Positions 36,616-45,181 of a DNA stretch of 64,000 nt are shown in pieces. Where the stretch lies: NCBI RefSeq assembly GCF_035961655.1, contig NZ_CP108393.1:5165001-5229000 (forward strand). The letters run 5' to 3'. The notes beneath the pieces were generated by a model. That model was given only the letters and a program-made list of their open reading frames with translations, searched no databases and was not told where the DNA came from. The position numbers were made by a program, and so were the translations under genes. The first letter of the stretch is position 1. The number at the start of each line of letters is the position of its first letter. This stretch comes from Streptomyces sp. NBC_01317. GTDB taxonomy: Bacteria; Actinomycetota; Actinomycetes; Streptomycetales; Streptomycetaceae.

Positions 36616-37464
36616 TTAGTCGAGGGCGTCGATCGCCCTGCTGATCAGGGTTCGGGCTCGGGGGCCGTACACGGCCATCGCGGCCAGCCGGGTGAAAGCC
36701 CCCTGATACACCTTTACTTCCGTCGGCGTGGTCACAGTGACCTTCGCGGCCAGCAACTCGACGTGCACCCGCTGGTCATCGAACATGGTGAACGTCTCAG
36801 GGCCCCACATGACGCGGTGCGTGGACCGGGGGATGATGCCGATCGACACGGCTGGATACGCCATCGCCGTCAGCAGGTGGGCGAGTTGGGCGGCCATCAC
36901 ACTGTCGCCGCCGATGCGGTGGGTGAGTACGTCCTCCTCGATGAGTACGACCACGCGGTGAAGGCCGTCCCGGATGAGGTGCGACCGGTCCACGCGGGCT
37001 GCGGCGGCTTCGCCGACATCGTTCGGGAGGCCGCGGAAATCCGCGATGAGGGAGAGCAGCGCGTGGGCGTAGTCCTGGGTTTGGAGAAGTCCGGGCACGA
37101 CCTGGGCGCAATACACGCGGAAGAGCCGCGTGCGCCCGTACAGCGGGGCATTCGCCTGTTGGAGCCTGCGCAGGCCGGTGCGCTGCATGCGACGCCACTC
37201 GACGTACATCGAGTCCGCGGAACGCGAAGAGGCGATGAGGTCAGCCGCTTGCTCCTCGGCGCCGCAGGCCCCGCACCAGGCTCGGATGTCGGCATCTGAG
37301 GGGGCCGTCCTGGCGGCCTCGACGCGTGAGGTCTTCGCCTTGTTCCAGGCGCATCGATCAGCCAGCTCTTGCATGGTCAGGTCGGCGTCCAGGCGTAGTT
37401 CCTTGAGCCGCGCGGCCAAGGACTCGCGTGCCGCCTGGGCACTGGAGAGGGAAGACGAAGGCAT
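36616..37464 (-). CDS. XRE-family regulator with DUF5753 domain (WhiJ-type)
   Basis: A 282-residue protein. The N-terminal helix-turn-helix is LAARLKELRLDADLTMQELADRCAWNKAKTSRVEA. Residues ~95-280 form the DUF5753 domain, with EWRRMQRTGLRRLQQANAPLYGRTRLFRVYCAQVVPGLLQTQDYA at its start. In Streptomyces such proteins are usually encoded with a DUF397 or DUF6879 partner and tune development or antibiotic genes. The DUF6879 gene lies 27 nt upstream. A 100-nt gap before the peptide gene may contain the controlled promoter. The start at 37464 has no obvious ribosome-binding site. Confidence 0.88.
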   Translation of the reverse strand: MPSSSLSSAQAARESLAARLKELRLDADLTMQELADRCAWNKAKTSRVEAARTAPSDADIRAWCGACGAEEQAADLIASSRSADSMYVEWRRMQRTGLRRLQQANAPLYGRTRLFRVYCAQVVPGLLQTQDYAHALLSLIADFRGLPNDVGEAAAARVDRSHLIRDGLHRVVVLIEEDVLTHRIGGDSVMAAQLAHLLTAMAYPAVSIGIIPRSTHRVMWGPETFTMFDDQRVHVELLAAKVTVTTPTEVKVYQGAFTRLAAMAVYGPRARTLISRAIDALD

Positions 37465-37491
37465 GAGCTGACTGAGAGGTGAGGGAGACGA

Positions 37492-38013
37492 TCAGAACTG
37501 GTATTCGTCGTGGGGGATCCCAAGCTCCCACGCAGATTCGAACGATGCGGCGAACAGCTTCAGAGTGTCCGGCTCCGAGGTGAATTCGTCTGTGACGAGC
37601 GAACCGTTCCCGGCGAAGTGGTGCACCCTCGCCAGCCTGTCGTCGAAGAGCCAGTAGTCGTTACACGGAAGCAGGAGGGTTGAAGCGAGACGCCGCGGCA
37701 CCCATCGGACCTGCTCGCCGGCGGCGAGATTGGCCCGGGTCATCTCGTGCTCCCAACGAATGTATTCGGACACCGGTTCGCTGACGATTCTGGCCCGGCG
37801 GACGGACACGCCGCGCGCGACCGCCTCGGCGATCTGGTCGTGAAACGCTCTCCACCACGACGACGAGTTGTCCCAGTCGATCCGGTCGCCACGTCGCCAT
37901 GCCGCGAACCGATCGTTGTCGCCGTAGTCGTCTCGCATCTCCAGGTGGACCGCTGAGCGGTCCGTGCCCCGGATGCACTCAGCGAAGCTCGGCTGCTGAG
38001 CGTTCCGCGGCAT
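37492..38013 (-). CDS. DUF6879 family protein
   Basis: A 173-residue protein matching the DUF6879 pattern by eye, with ARIVSEPVSEYIRWEHEMTR and GEQVRWVPRR in its middle. The function of the family is not established; it recurs beside DUF5753 regulators. The ATG at 38013 has AGGAAGG upstream and lies inside the preceding gene (35-nt overlap), so translation is coupled. A paralogue is encoded at 56624, also behind an overlapping small gene. Confidence 0.8.
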   Translation of the reverse strand: MPRNAQQPSFAECIRGTDRSAVHLEMRDDYGDNDRFAAWRRGDRIDWDNSSSWWRAFHDQIAEAVARGVSVRRARIVSEPVSEYIRWEHEMTRANLAAGEQVRWVPRRLASTLLLPCNDYWLFDDRLARVHHFAGNGSLVTDEFTSEPDTLKLFAASFESAWELGIPHDEYQF

Positions 38014-38227
38014 CGCATGCCTTCCTGATCTGCGCCACCATCCGGGCCGGAATCCTGACAACGGTTTCGGTGCAGGGAATCGGACCGACTTCCAGGCACT
38101 TCTTCTCTGTCGCGGCGTCCGCTCTCCACCCCTGAAAGACGAAGTCACCGTTCTCGTCATCCACCCACACGGTCGGGCAATGATCCTCGTCGGTGTCCGG
38201 GTCTTTGCCGAAGAAGACTAAAGACAT
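37979..38227 (-). CDS. small acidic protein paired with DUF6879
   Basis: An 82-residue protein with the core CPTVWVDDENGDFVFQGW and VVRIPARMVAQIRKA. The core recurs as CPDMWELENGDVAVIGRD and LVVIPRSML in the protein encoded at 57228, which also precedes a DUF6879 gene. It is likely an obligate partner, but the role is unknown. ATG 38227 follows GGGAGAGG by 5 nt. It is the first gene of the five-gene minus-strand cassette. Confidence 0.75.
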   Translation of the reverse strand: MSLVFFGKDPDTDEDHCPTVWVDDENGDFVFQGWRADAATEKKCLEVGPIPCTETVVRIPARMVAQIRKACDAAERSAAELR

Positions 38228-38253
38228 GGCTACCTCTCCCGCGTCGAGCGCGT

Positions 38254-38267
38254 TGCGACTTGTCGCA
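38254..38267. promoter_or_regulatory. 14-bp palindrome upstream of the cassette
   Basis: TGCGAC-TT-GTCGCA lies 27 nt before the first gene of the DUF6879/XRE cassette, a plausible operator for its XRE regulator. No -10 box is certain. Confidence 0.4.
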
Positions 38268-38328
38268 TGAGCTTCGTCGCGGTGGGGCGCCTACGTCAAG
38301 ACGGCGCAAACCTGGCTCATTTGACGAC

Positions 38329-38360
38329 CGCGGGGGCACCCGGATCCGGGTGCCCCCGCG
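38329..38360. terminator. 32-bp perfect palindrome, terminator of the LCP gene
   Basis: CGCGGGGGCACCCGGA is followed immediately by its reverse complement. It lies 28 nt after the LCP stop codon on the minus strand and would isolate the downstream cassette from read-through. Confidence 0.75.
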
Positions 38361-38388
38361 TGCGAGGTGGCGAGCTGCGGTGGTGGGG

Positions 38389-39615
38389 TCAGTTGCTCTT
38401 CACCGTTACTTTTTCGTCGTTGTTGAGCTGGGTCACCAGTTGCTTGACCTTCGCCGTGTCCCAGAGGAGATTGCCGCCCGAGCTGCCCGCGAGCGGGATG
38501 TTCATCGAGGTGCCGTCGCCGCCCGTGACGCCCTTCATCGCGAAGAACATCTTGCCCAGCGAGTACAGGGACATGTCCTTGTCCACGATCAGGGTGTCCA
38601 GGCCCGCGCCCATGGTCGGGTAGAACTTGAACGGGTTGAGGATGGTGCCCGGGGTCGCCGTCTGGGAGGCCAGGGCCGCGAGGAACTTCTGCTGGTTCTT
38701 CGTACGGTCGAGGTCACTGCCGGCGAACGCGTACCGCGTCCGGACGAACGCCAGCGACTGCTCGCCGTCCAGCGTCTGCTTGCCCGCCTTGAAGTCGGCG
38801 CCCGACTTCTTGTCCTTGAAGGCCTTCGGGATGTCGAGCTCCACGCCGCCGATCGAGTCCACGATGTTCGCGAAGCCGGCGAAGCCGATCTCGACGTAGT
38901 GATCTATCCGCAGCCCGGTCTTGGCCTCGATGGTGCGGACGAGCAGAGTGGGGCCGTCCTCGGCGTAGGCCGCGTTCAGCTTCTTGTGCGAGTTCGGCTG
39001 CGCCGGGAAGACCTTGCCCGACTCCGAGCCCTTGAAGGACGGGATCGTCACGTCCGAGTCTCGCGGCAGCGAGATCAGCGTCGGACCGTTCGACCCCGTG
39101 TGCAGGATCATCATCGAGTCGGTGCGCTTGCCCTCGGCCGAGCCGGTGTGGAGGTCCTTCTTCTCCTCCGAGGACATGCCTTCCCGGCTGTCCGAACCGA
39201 CGATCAGGTAGTTCGTGCCGTCGCCCTCCGCCGGGCGGTCGATGACCTTCGAGAGGTCCACCTCGCGCTTCAGCTTCCCGTCGGCCCAGAAGTACGTCCC
39301 GATGGAGACGGCCAGGACCGCCACGACCAGGACCAGCGAGCCGATCTTGAGCCGGCGGCGCCAGTCCGGTGCCTGCCGGGGCGCCGAGCCCTGCGGGGGC
39401 GGGGGGTAACCGCCCCGGCCGCCGCCGTCGCCCCCGGCGGGCGCGCCGTAGACCTGGCCCGTGTTGTAGCCGCTGTCGTACCCCTGCTGCTGGGGCACGC
39501 CCTGCGGCGCCTGCACATGGGGCATCGCGCGGGCGCCCTCGGGCTGTGCGCCCGTGCTGCCGCGCCCGTAACGCCCGCCGCTTCCGCCGTTCCGCCCCTC
39601 GGGCCAATCGTTCAT
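38389..39615 (-). CDS. LCP (LytR-CpsA-Psr) family glycopolymer transferase 1
   Basis: A 408-residue membrane-anchored LCP protein, a family that attaches teichoic-acid or other anionic polymers from polyprenyl carriers to peptidoglycan. A Gly/Gln/Pro-rich cytoplasmic tail (~90 residues) precedes one helix (IGSLVLVVAVLAVSIGTYFWA). The LCP domain has VGSDSREG, RTDSMM, SLPRDS and the late arginines of FVRTRYAFAGSDLDR. The C-terminus lacks the LytR_C domain. ATG 39615 has no ribosome-binding site; CACACT lies 7 nt upstream. Confidence 0.9.
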   Translation of the reverse strand: MNDWPEGRNGGSGGRYGRGSTGAQPEGARAMPHVQAPQGVPQQQGYDSGYNTGQVYGAPAGGDGGGRGGYPPPPQGSAPRQAPDWRRRLKIGSLVLVVAVLAVSIGTYFWADGKLKREVDLSKVIDRPAEGDGTNYLIVGSDSREGMSSEEKKDLHTGSAEGKRTDSMMILHTGSNGPTLISLPRDSDVTIPSFKGSESGKVFPAQPNSHKKLNAAYAEDGPTLLVRTIEAKTGLRIDHYVEIGFAGFANIVDSIGGVELDIPKAFKDKKSGADFKAGKQTLDGEQSLAFVRTRYAFAGSDLDRTKNQQKFLAALASQTATPGTILNPFKFYPTMGAGLDTLIVDKDMSLYSLGKMFFAMKGVTGGDGTSMNIPLAGSSGGNLLWDTAKVKQLVTQLNNDEKVTVKSN

Positions 39616-39732
39616 GTCAGCCAGTGTGCCGGGGACGGCCCGGCCGCTGACAGGGCGGGTGAGGAATCGGGTCGGCCCTGTTGCCAAGCTGATGCAATGC
39701 GACCCGTATCGGAACGCCACAGACCCCCCACA

Positions 39733-39738
39733 TAGGGT
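39733..39738 (+). promoter_or_regulatory. -10 box of the thioesterase gene, possibly leaderless
   Basis: TAGGGT ends 6 nt before ATG 39745. The intervening GGAGGC could also serve as a close ribosome-binding site, so leaderless initiation is possible but not forced. Confidence 0.4.
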
Positions 39739-39744
39739 GGAGGC

Positions 39745-40299
39745 ATGACAGCCCAGGCGGATCTTCCGGGGAAACCGACCTCCGCGTCCCGGACCACGCT
39801 CAGCCACATCATGACCGGCAGCGACACCAATCTGCTGGGTACGGTGCACGGCGGCGTGATCATGAAGCTGGTGGACGACGCGGCGGGCGCCGTCGCGGGC
39901 CGGCACTCCGGCGGCCCCGCCGTCACCGCCTCCATGGACGAGATGGTGTTCCTGGAGCCGGTCAGGGTCGGCGACCTCGTCCACGTACGCGCCCAGGTGA
40001 ACTGGACAGGACGCTCCAGCATGGAGGTCGGCGTACGGGTCATGGCCGAGCGCTGGAACGAGTCCACGCCCGCCACCCAGGTCGGCACCGCCTATCTCGT
40101 CTTCGCCGCCGTCGACGCGGACGGCAGGCCCCGCCCCGTACCGCCGGTGGTCCCCGAGACCGAACGGGACCGGCGGCGCTACCAGGAGGCGCAGATCCGG
40201 CGTACGCACCGGCTCGCCCGGCGCCGCGCCATCAAGGAGCTGCGGGAGAAGCGCGCGGCCGAGGGCTTCGACGACACGCGGGACGCGCGGGAGAACTGA
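39745..40299 (+). CDS. hotdog-fold acyl-CoA thioesterase
   Basis: A 184-residue protein of the YciA/cytosolic acyl-CoA hydrolase type. The hotdog helix motif DTNLLGTVHGGVIMKLVDDAAG is near residue 27, followed by MDEMVFLEPVRVGDLVHV. A basic C-terminal extension of ~50 residues (ERDRRRYQEAQIRRTHRLARRRA) is typical of the actinobacterial form. It cleaves acyl-CoA to free acid and CoA. The last 21 nt including the stop are tandemly duplicated downstream. Confidence 0.9.
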   Translation: MTAQADLPGKPTSASRTTLSHIMTGSDTNLLGTVHGGVIMKLVDDAAGAVAGRHSGGPAVTASMDEMVFLEPVRVGDLVHVRAQVNWTGRSSMEVGVRVMAERWNESTPATQVGTAYLVFAAVDADGRPRPVPPVVPETERDRRRYQEAQIRRTHRLARRRAIKELREKRAAEGFDDTRDAREN

Positions 40300-40410
40300 C
40301 CGGACGCGGGCCAGAACTGACCTGGCCGGTGCGTCGGCGGCCCGCCCGGTGTCCGGACGTCAGGGGCAGGCCACCTGGTCCCCAGGTCAGGGGCACGCCA
40401 CCTGGTCCCC
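40281..40410. repeat. back-to-back tandem duplications of two gene ends
   Basis: 40281-40301 (thioesterase end with its TGA) is followed at once by a 21-nt copy with three mismatches at 40302-40322. 40386-40410 (the LCP2 end with its stop) is preceded by a 25-nt copy with one mismatch at 40359-40383. Periods of 21 and 27 nt are whole codons, so each copy provides an in-frame second stop. Confidence 0.8.
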
Positions 40411-41994
40411 CGTCAGCGCCTCGAACTGTCCCGCCGGCTTCGCCTCCACCCGTACCGGCACCACCGCCCGGTACTGCGACCCCGCCAGCACCTTGAGCGT
40501 CCCGCCCTGCCCCTTCACCGCCCGCAGCTCGCTGCCGGGCAGCGCGGTCGCCAGGGACCGCGCCGAGCGGTCCCACCGGGGGTCGTACAGCACCTGCGTG
40601 CGCCGGACGTCCCGTACGTCCGCCGTGAGCGGCGCGCCGGTCGTACGGAAGCCGGCGGCGCGCAGGGCGTGGTCGACCTGCTTGCCGAGGCCGTCCGTCC
40701 GGGTCGCGTTGTAGACCTGCACCCGGATTCCCTCCGGCTTCACGTCGACCAGCGCGGCCTTGGGCGACCCGGCCGGTGCCGGCCGCTTCGTCGCCGGTAC
40801 GGGGGAGGGGGAGGACAACGCCGCGGACGGGGACGGCTGCGGACGCGACGGAGCCGGCGCGGGACCCGCCGCCGGGTCCCGTGGCACCGGCGGCCCCGGC
40901 AGCGCCAGCGGCCTGTCCTCGCGCAGCGCCCGGAACAGCTTCTCCGACTTCTCCGGGTCCCACTTCACCGTCGAGCCGATGCCCGGCAGCGACACCCCCT
41001 TGGCCAGCAGCGGTACGGAGGTGAACTCCGAGGCCGACGGGGAGAAGCCGCGCATCGCCTTGTTCAGGCTCAGCAACTGCCGCGCGCCGAAGTCCGCGTC
41101 CGCCCGTACCGAACCCAGCAGGGCCCGGGTGACATCGCGGAACCTCACCGGGTTCAGCAGCACCCCGCTGCTCGTGGCCCGGCTGATCAGCGCGGCGACG
41201 AAACGCTGCTGGCGCTGCATCCTGCCGAGGTCGGCGTTGCCGTCGATGTGCCGGGACCGGACGTACTGGAGCGCCTTGCCGCCGTCCAGCCGGTGCGTGC
41301 CGGGGGTCAGGTCGAGTCCGGTGTACGAGTCCCTCAGCGCCCGGGGCGTGCAGATCTCGACCCCGCCGACGGCGTCCACCGTCTTCATGAAGCTGGTGAA
41401 GTCGACCTCCAGGTAGTGGCTGATCTTCACGCCCGTCATGTGCTCGACGGTCCTGACGGTCAGGTTGGGACCGCCCTCCGCGTACGCCGCGTTGATCTTC
41501 ACCGGGTGGGTCTTGTGCTTCTTGCCGGTGGTGGTGTCGGTGTGTGCGGGGATCTCGGCGTAACTGTCGCGCGGCAGGCTGACGACGCTGGCGCGCTTCC
41601 CGTCCTCCGAGAGGTGGACCAGCATCATCGTGTCGGTGCAGTGGCAGGGCGCGCCGCCGAGCCGGTACTTCCGCCGCTCCGCCTCGGTGATCCTGTCCCG
41701 CCCGTCGGTGCCGACGAGGAGGAGGTTGAGGCCGTGGCCGGGGTCGGGCCGGTTCTTCATGTCCTTGAACGCGTCGACCCGGTCGATCCCCGTGTCGAGG
41801 CCGGTCACCACCGCGTGGCCGATCCCGCCGGCGCCCAGGACGAGCACGGACAGGGTGGTCGCCGCCCGCATGCCCCAGCGGGGCCGCCCGTCGCGCCGTA
41901 CCGGCCGCCGTCCGGCTCCTCTCCGGGCGGGCGGCCGCGGGCGGGCGGCGGCCGGGCGGCGGGCGGGACGGGGGGAGCGGGGCGGCGTGGGCAC
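40387..41994 (-). CDS. LCP family glycopolymer transferase 2 with LytR_C domain
   Basis: A 535-residue protein. An Arg/Pro-rich basic tail precedes one helix (TLSVLVLGAGGIGHAVVTG). The LCP domain shows VGTDGRDR, CTDTMM, SLPRDS and YVRSRHIDGNADLGR. A Pro/Ser linker leads to a LytR_C domain (VQVYNATRTDGLGKQVDHALRAAGF). GTG 41994 follows GGAGG by 8 nt; upstream in-frame starts lack a site. It is divergent from a glycosyltransferase gene. Confidence 0.88.
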   Translation of the reverse strand: MPTPPRSPRPARRPAAARPRPPARRGAGRRPVRRDGRPRWGMRAATTLSVLVLGAGGIGHAVVTGLDTGIDRVDAFKDMKNRPDPGHGLNLLLVGTDGRDRITEAERRKYRLGGAPCHCTDTMMLVHLSEDGKRASVVSLPRDSYAEIPAHTDTTTGKKHKTHPVKINAAYAEGGPNLTVRTVEHMTGVKISHYLEVDFTSFMKTVDAVGGVEICTPRALRDSYTGLDLTPGTHRLDGGKALQYVRSRHIDGNADLGRMQRQQRFVAALISRATSSGVLLNPVRFRDVTRALLGSVRADADFGARQLLSLNKAMRGFSPSASEFTSVPLLAKGVSLPGIGSTVKWDPEKSEKLFRALREDRPLALPGPPVPRDPAAGPAPAPSRPQPSPSAALSSPSPVPATKRPAPAGSPKAALVDVKPEGIRVQVYNATRTDGLGKQVDHALRAAGFRTTGAPLTADVRDVRRTQVLYDPRWDRSARSLATALPGSELRAVKGQGGTLKVLAGSQYRAVVPVRVEAKPAGQFEALTGDQVACP

Positions 41995-42181
41995 GGGGGA
42001 CACCTCCGCGGTGGGGACGAGGGTACGACGAAGCCGGGGTGGCGGGCGGGTGAGGGATCGTGAGCACCGTAGGCCCATACGATCAGCGGCAACGGATACG
42101 ACCGGGCGGCGCGCGTCGCTGTCCCCCGTTCGCGGTAACGTGGCGGCCATACCGCCGTCTCCCGAAGGACCCCGAACCTCC

Positions 42182-43234
42182 ATGCCTGTCGTGCCGCCCG
42201 CGGTGTCCGTGATCATGCCGGTGCTCAACGAGGAACGTCATCTGAGGAACTCCGTCCGGCACATCCTGGAGCAGGAGTACGCCGGCGAGATGGAGGTGGT
42301 CATCGCGCTCGGTCCCTCCACGGACCGTACGGACGAGATCGCCGCCGAGCTGGTACGGGAGGACCCCCGCGTCCACACCGTCCCCAACCCGACCGGCCGC
42401 ACCCCGGCGGCGCTGAACGCCGCGATCGGCGCCTCGACGCACCCCGTCGTCGTACGGGTCGACGGCCACGGCATGCTGTCGCCGAACTACATCGCCACCG
42501 CCGTCAGGCTGTTGGAGGAGACGGGCGCGCAGAACGTCGGCGGTGTGATGCACGCCGAGGGCGAGACCACCTGGGAGCACGCGGTCGCCGCCGCCATGAC
42601 CTCGAAGATCGGCGTCGGGAACGCGGCCTTCCACACCGGTGGCGAGGCCGGCCCCGCCGAGACCGTCTACCTCGGTGTCTTCCGCCGTGAGGCGCTGGAG
42701 CGGGCGGGCGGCTACAACGTGGAGTTCATCCGCGCCCAGGACTGGGAGCTGAACTTCCGCATCCGCGAGGCGGGCGGCGGGATCTGGTTCTCCCCGGAGC
42801 TGCGGGTCCAGTACCGCCCGCGGCCCTCGGTCAGGGCGCTCGCCAAGCAGTACAAGGACTACGGCCGTTGGCGCCACGTCGTGGCCCGCTACCACGCGGG
42901 CTCGATCAACCTCCGCTACCTCGCCCCGCCGACGGCCGTGTGTGTCATCGCCGCGGGCATCGTGGCCGGCGCGGTGCTCACGCCGTGGGCCTTCGTCGTA
43001 CCGGCCGGATACCTCGCCGCGATCACCGCGGGCTCGATTCCGGCGGGCAAGGGACTGCCGCTCGCGGCCCGGCTGCGGATTCCGGTGGCGCTGGCGACGA
43101 TGCACATGTCGTGGGGGTACGGCTTCCTCACCAGCCCGCGCTCCCTGGCGAAGAAGGTCATCGCGAGCCGCCGCCCGCCGGTGCGGACCGGCTCCGCCGA
43201 GACCACGGACGCGAACGACGTGACGACGGCCTGA
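42182..43234 (+). CDS. family 2 glycosyltransferase, membrane-associated
   Basis: A 350-residue GT2 protein. VSVIMPVLNEERHL begins the GT-A fold, VRVDGHG is the DxD-type metal motif and ERAGGYNVEFIRAQDWELNFRIREAGG carries the acceptor and catalytic-base region. Two hydrophobic segments near the C-terminus (AVCVIAAGIVAGAVLTPWAF) should hold it at the membrane. Its place among LCP genes suggests it builds the anionic or glycan polymer those ligases attach. GAAGGA lies 12 nt upstream of the ATG, a weak start signal. Confidence 0.87.
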   Translation: MPVVPPAVSVIMPVLNEERHLRNSVRHILEQEYAGEMEVVIALGPSTDRTDEIAAELVREDPRVHTVPNPTGRTPAALNAAIGASTHPVVVRVDGHGMLSPNYIATAVRLLEETGAQNVGGVMHAEGETTWEHAVAAAMTSKIGVGNAAFHTGGEAGPAETVYLGVFRREALERAGGYNVEFIRAQDWELNFRIREAGGGIWFSPELRVQYRPRPSVRALAKQYKDYGRWRHVVARYHAGSINLRYLAPPTAVCVIAAGIVAGAVLTPWAFVVPAGYLAAITAGSIPAGKGLPLAARLRIPVALATMHMSWGYGFLTSPRSLAKKVIASRRPPVRTGSAETTDANDVTTA

Positions 43235-43238
43235 CCGC

Positions 43239-43273
43239 GGTTGCCGGTTGCCGGTTGCCAGTTGCCGGTTGCC
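43239..43273 (+). repeat. five GGTTGCC heptanucleotide repeats
   Basis: Five 7-bp units, one with a G to A change, directly after the glycosyltransferase stop and before the terminator hairpin. They have no evident coding role. Confidence 0.8.
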
Positions 43274-43293
43274 GTACAACAAAAGCCCCGTAC

Positions 43294-43343
43294 ACACACC
43301 GAAGCGCCGCCGGAGGACCCTCTCCGGCGGCGCTTCGGTGTGT
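43294..43343. terminator. strong bidirectional terminator
   Basis: A perfect 22-bp stem (43294-43315 with 43322-43343; core GAAGCGCCGCCGGAG) with a 6-nt loop lies between the converging glycosyltransferase and LCP3 genes. Confidence 0.85.
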
Positions 43344-43358
43344 TTCGTGACCGCCTCC

Positions 43359-45131
43359 TCAGAAGCGGTACGGCGCGTACACGTCCATGCAGGCGTCGTT
43401 GTCCGACCCGCTGATGGCGTCCGCCGTATCGGGGATGCCCCCCGCCTCCGGCTTGGCCTTGACCGGGTACGACGATCCCTCGCGCCAGTCGGCGCCCACG
43501 ACCAGGGTGATACCCGAGACCTCCGTGGACTTCGTGACCGACGTCAGCGGGATCTTGAGGGCCTTCGCGACGGCTTGCGCGTCCCCCTCCAGGTCGGCGC
43601 TCGGGTACGTGATCCCGGTGGCCTCCTGCGGGCTCTGCTCGTTGCCCGCCTCCGCCAGGGAGTAGCCCTTGCCGTCGAGGACCTCCGCGATCGCCCGCGC
43701 GCGGCCCGACACCGGGGCCTGCTCCCCGCCGGTCCCGTTGAGCACGGTGACCCCCGTGTCGGCGGGCGCGTCGGACGGCTCCTTCGACGCGGGCCCGGTC
43801 GGCTTCTTCGTCGCCTCGGCCTTGTCGCCGTTGGCGTCGAACGCCACGTCGTCGCGGATCATCGTCCACATGCGCTCGGCGTCGGCCTTGTTGGGGACCA
43901 CGTGGTTGCGGTTCTGCGGGTCCTCGATCCACGGCATGGTCGTCATGGTGAGGCGGTTGGTCGGCACGGCCTTGAGCTGCATGCCGAGGTCGAACAGCTT
44001 CTTGACCGTACCGATCTCCTTCGACACCTCCAGCGACTTCGTGGCCGCCTCGGCGAGGCCTGTGAGCCGGACCGAGTCGGTGAAGACGTTCTGCGACTTG
44101 AGCTCGCGGATCATCGAGTTCATGTACATGTGCTGGGCCCTGGCGCGGCCGATGTCGCTGGAGAAGGCGTGCCGCGTCCGCAGCCACTGCAAGGCCTGTT
44201 CGCCCTTGATACGGGTCGTGCCCTTTTCGAGCTTGAGCCCCGAGCCACCGGGTACACCGGGCAGCGGCCGGTCCCAGACGTTGTCCTTGACGCAGACGTC
44301 GACCCCGCCGATCGCGTCGGCCATCTTCACCACACCGGAGAAGTCGATCGTCATCCAGTGGTCGATGTAGACGCCGGTGAGGTTCTCCCACGTGCTGAGG
44401 GTGCAGCCGGGACCGCCGCGCGCCAGCGTCTCGTTGATGATGCCGTTGGTCTTCGGGTAGACCTTGCCGGTCGCGTTGTCCTTGCACTCGGGGATGTCGA
44501 CCCGGGTGTCGCGGGGGATGCTGACGACCGAGGCGTTCTTGCGGTCGGCGGAGACGTGGAACAGCATCTGGACGTCCGCGAGCGGGGGGTTGCCCGCGGT
44601 GTCCTTGCTGCCGCCGAGTTTGACGTTCTCCGGATCGGCGCGACTGTCCGAGCCGATCAGCAGGATGTTGAGAGGGGTCTGTCCCGCCTCGTTGGCGGCG
44701 GGCTTCTTGAGGCCGGTGTCGCCGTTGTTGCGGTCGTCGGTGCGTATGTTGCCGTTGAGGTGGCGGTAGTACAGATAGCCGGCGCCCGCCGCCACGAGTA
44801 TCAGCAGGGCGAGCACGCCGGCGATCCAGCGGACTATGCGCCATCCCCGCCGCCTGGGGCGCTCGGCGGCTCTGCCGGACGTGCCGGCCCCACCCGACCT
44901 GCCGGCTCTCCGGCCCGGGGCGTCGCCGCTCCCGGCGTCGTCGGCCGGGCCCTGCCCCGTACCGGCCTCGCCCGCGCCGCCCCCGCCGCCCCCGTCGTCC
45001 GAGCCGTCCTCGGCGTCCGTACCCGCGCCGTCGTCGGTCTCCGCGTCGTACAGGCTGTCGTCCCAGCCCAGTTCGCGGGCGTGCGGCTGACGCCGCCGCG
45101 ACCGCTCCCTGTGCGTGCTGCTGTGACCCAC
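43359..45131 (-). CDS. LCP family glycopolymer transferase 3 with LytR_C domain
   Basis: A 590-residue protein with a ~95-residue acidic Gly/Asp-rich cytoplasmic tail, one helix (WIAGVLALLILVAAGAGYLYY), the LCP domain (IGSDSRAD, LADVQM, SIPRDT, WLRTRHAFSSDIGR) and a C-terminal LytR_C-like domain (GVTVLNGTGGEQAPVSGRA). The Arg of the usual R-T/S-D motif is Leu here. GTG 45131 follows AAGGGGGG by 5 nt. It follows LCP4 by 50 nt in the same direction. Confidence 0.88.
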   Translation of the reverse strand: MGHSSTHRERSRRRQPHARELGWDDSLYDAETDDGAGTDAEDGSDDGGGGGGAGEAGTGQGPADDAGSGDAPGRRAGRSGGAGTSGRAAERPRRRGWRIVRWIAGVLALLILVAAGAGYLYYRHLNGNIRTDDRNNGDTGLKKPAANEAGQTPLNILLIGSDSRADPENVKLGGSKDTAGNPPLADVQMLFHVSADRKNASVVSIPRDTRVDIPECKDNATGKVYPKTNGIINETLARGGPGCTLSTWENLTGVYIDHWMTIDFSGVVKMADAIGGVDVCVKDNVWDRPLPGVPGGSGLKLEKGTTRIKGEQALQWLRTRHAFSSDIGRARAQHMYMNSMIRELKSQNVFTDSVRLTGLAEAATKSLEVSKEIGTVKKLFDLGMQLKAVPTNRLTMTTMPWIEDPQNRNHVVPNKADAERMWTMIRDDVAFDANGDKAEATKKPTGPASKEPSDAPADTGVTVLNGTGGEQAPVSGRARAIAEVLDGKGYSLAEAGNEQSPQEATGITYPSADLEGDAQAVAKALKIPLTSVTKSTEVSGITLVVGADWREGSSYPVKAKPEAGGIPDTADAISGSDNDACMDVYAPYRF

Positions 45132-45181
45132 GCGGGCCCCCCTTGCTCAGGCCGCCGTGCGCGTGAGCCGGGATTCCGGCG

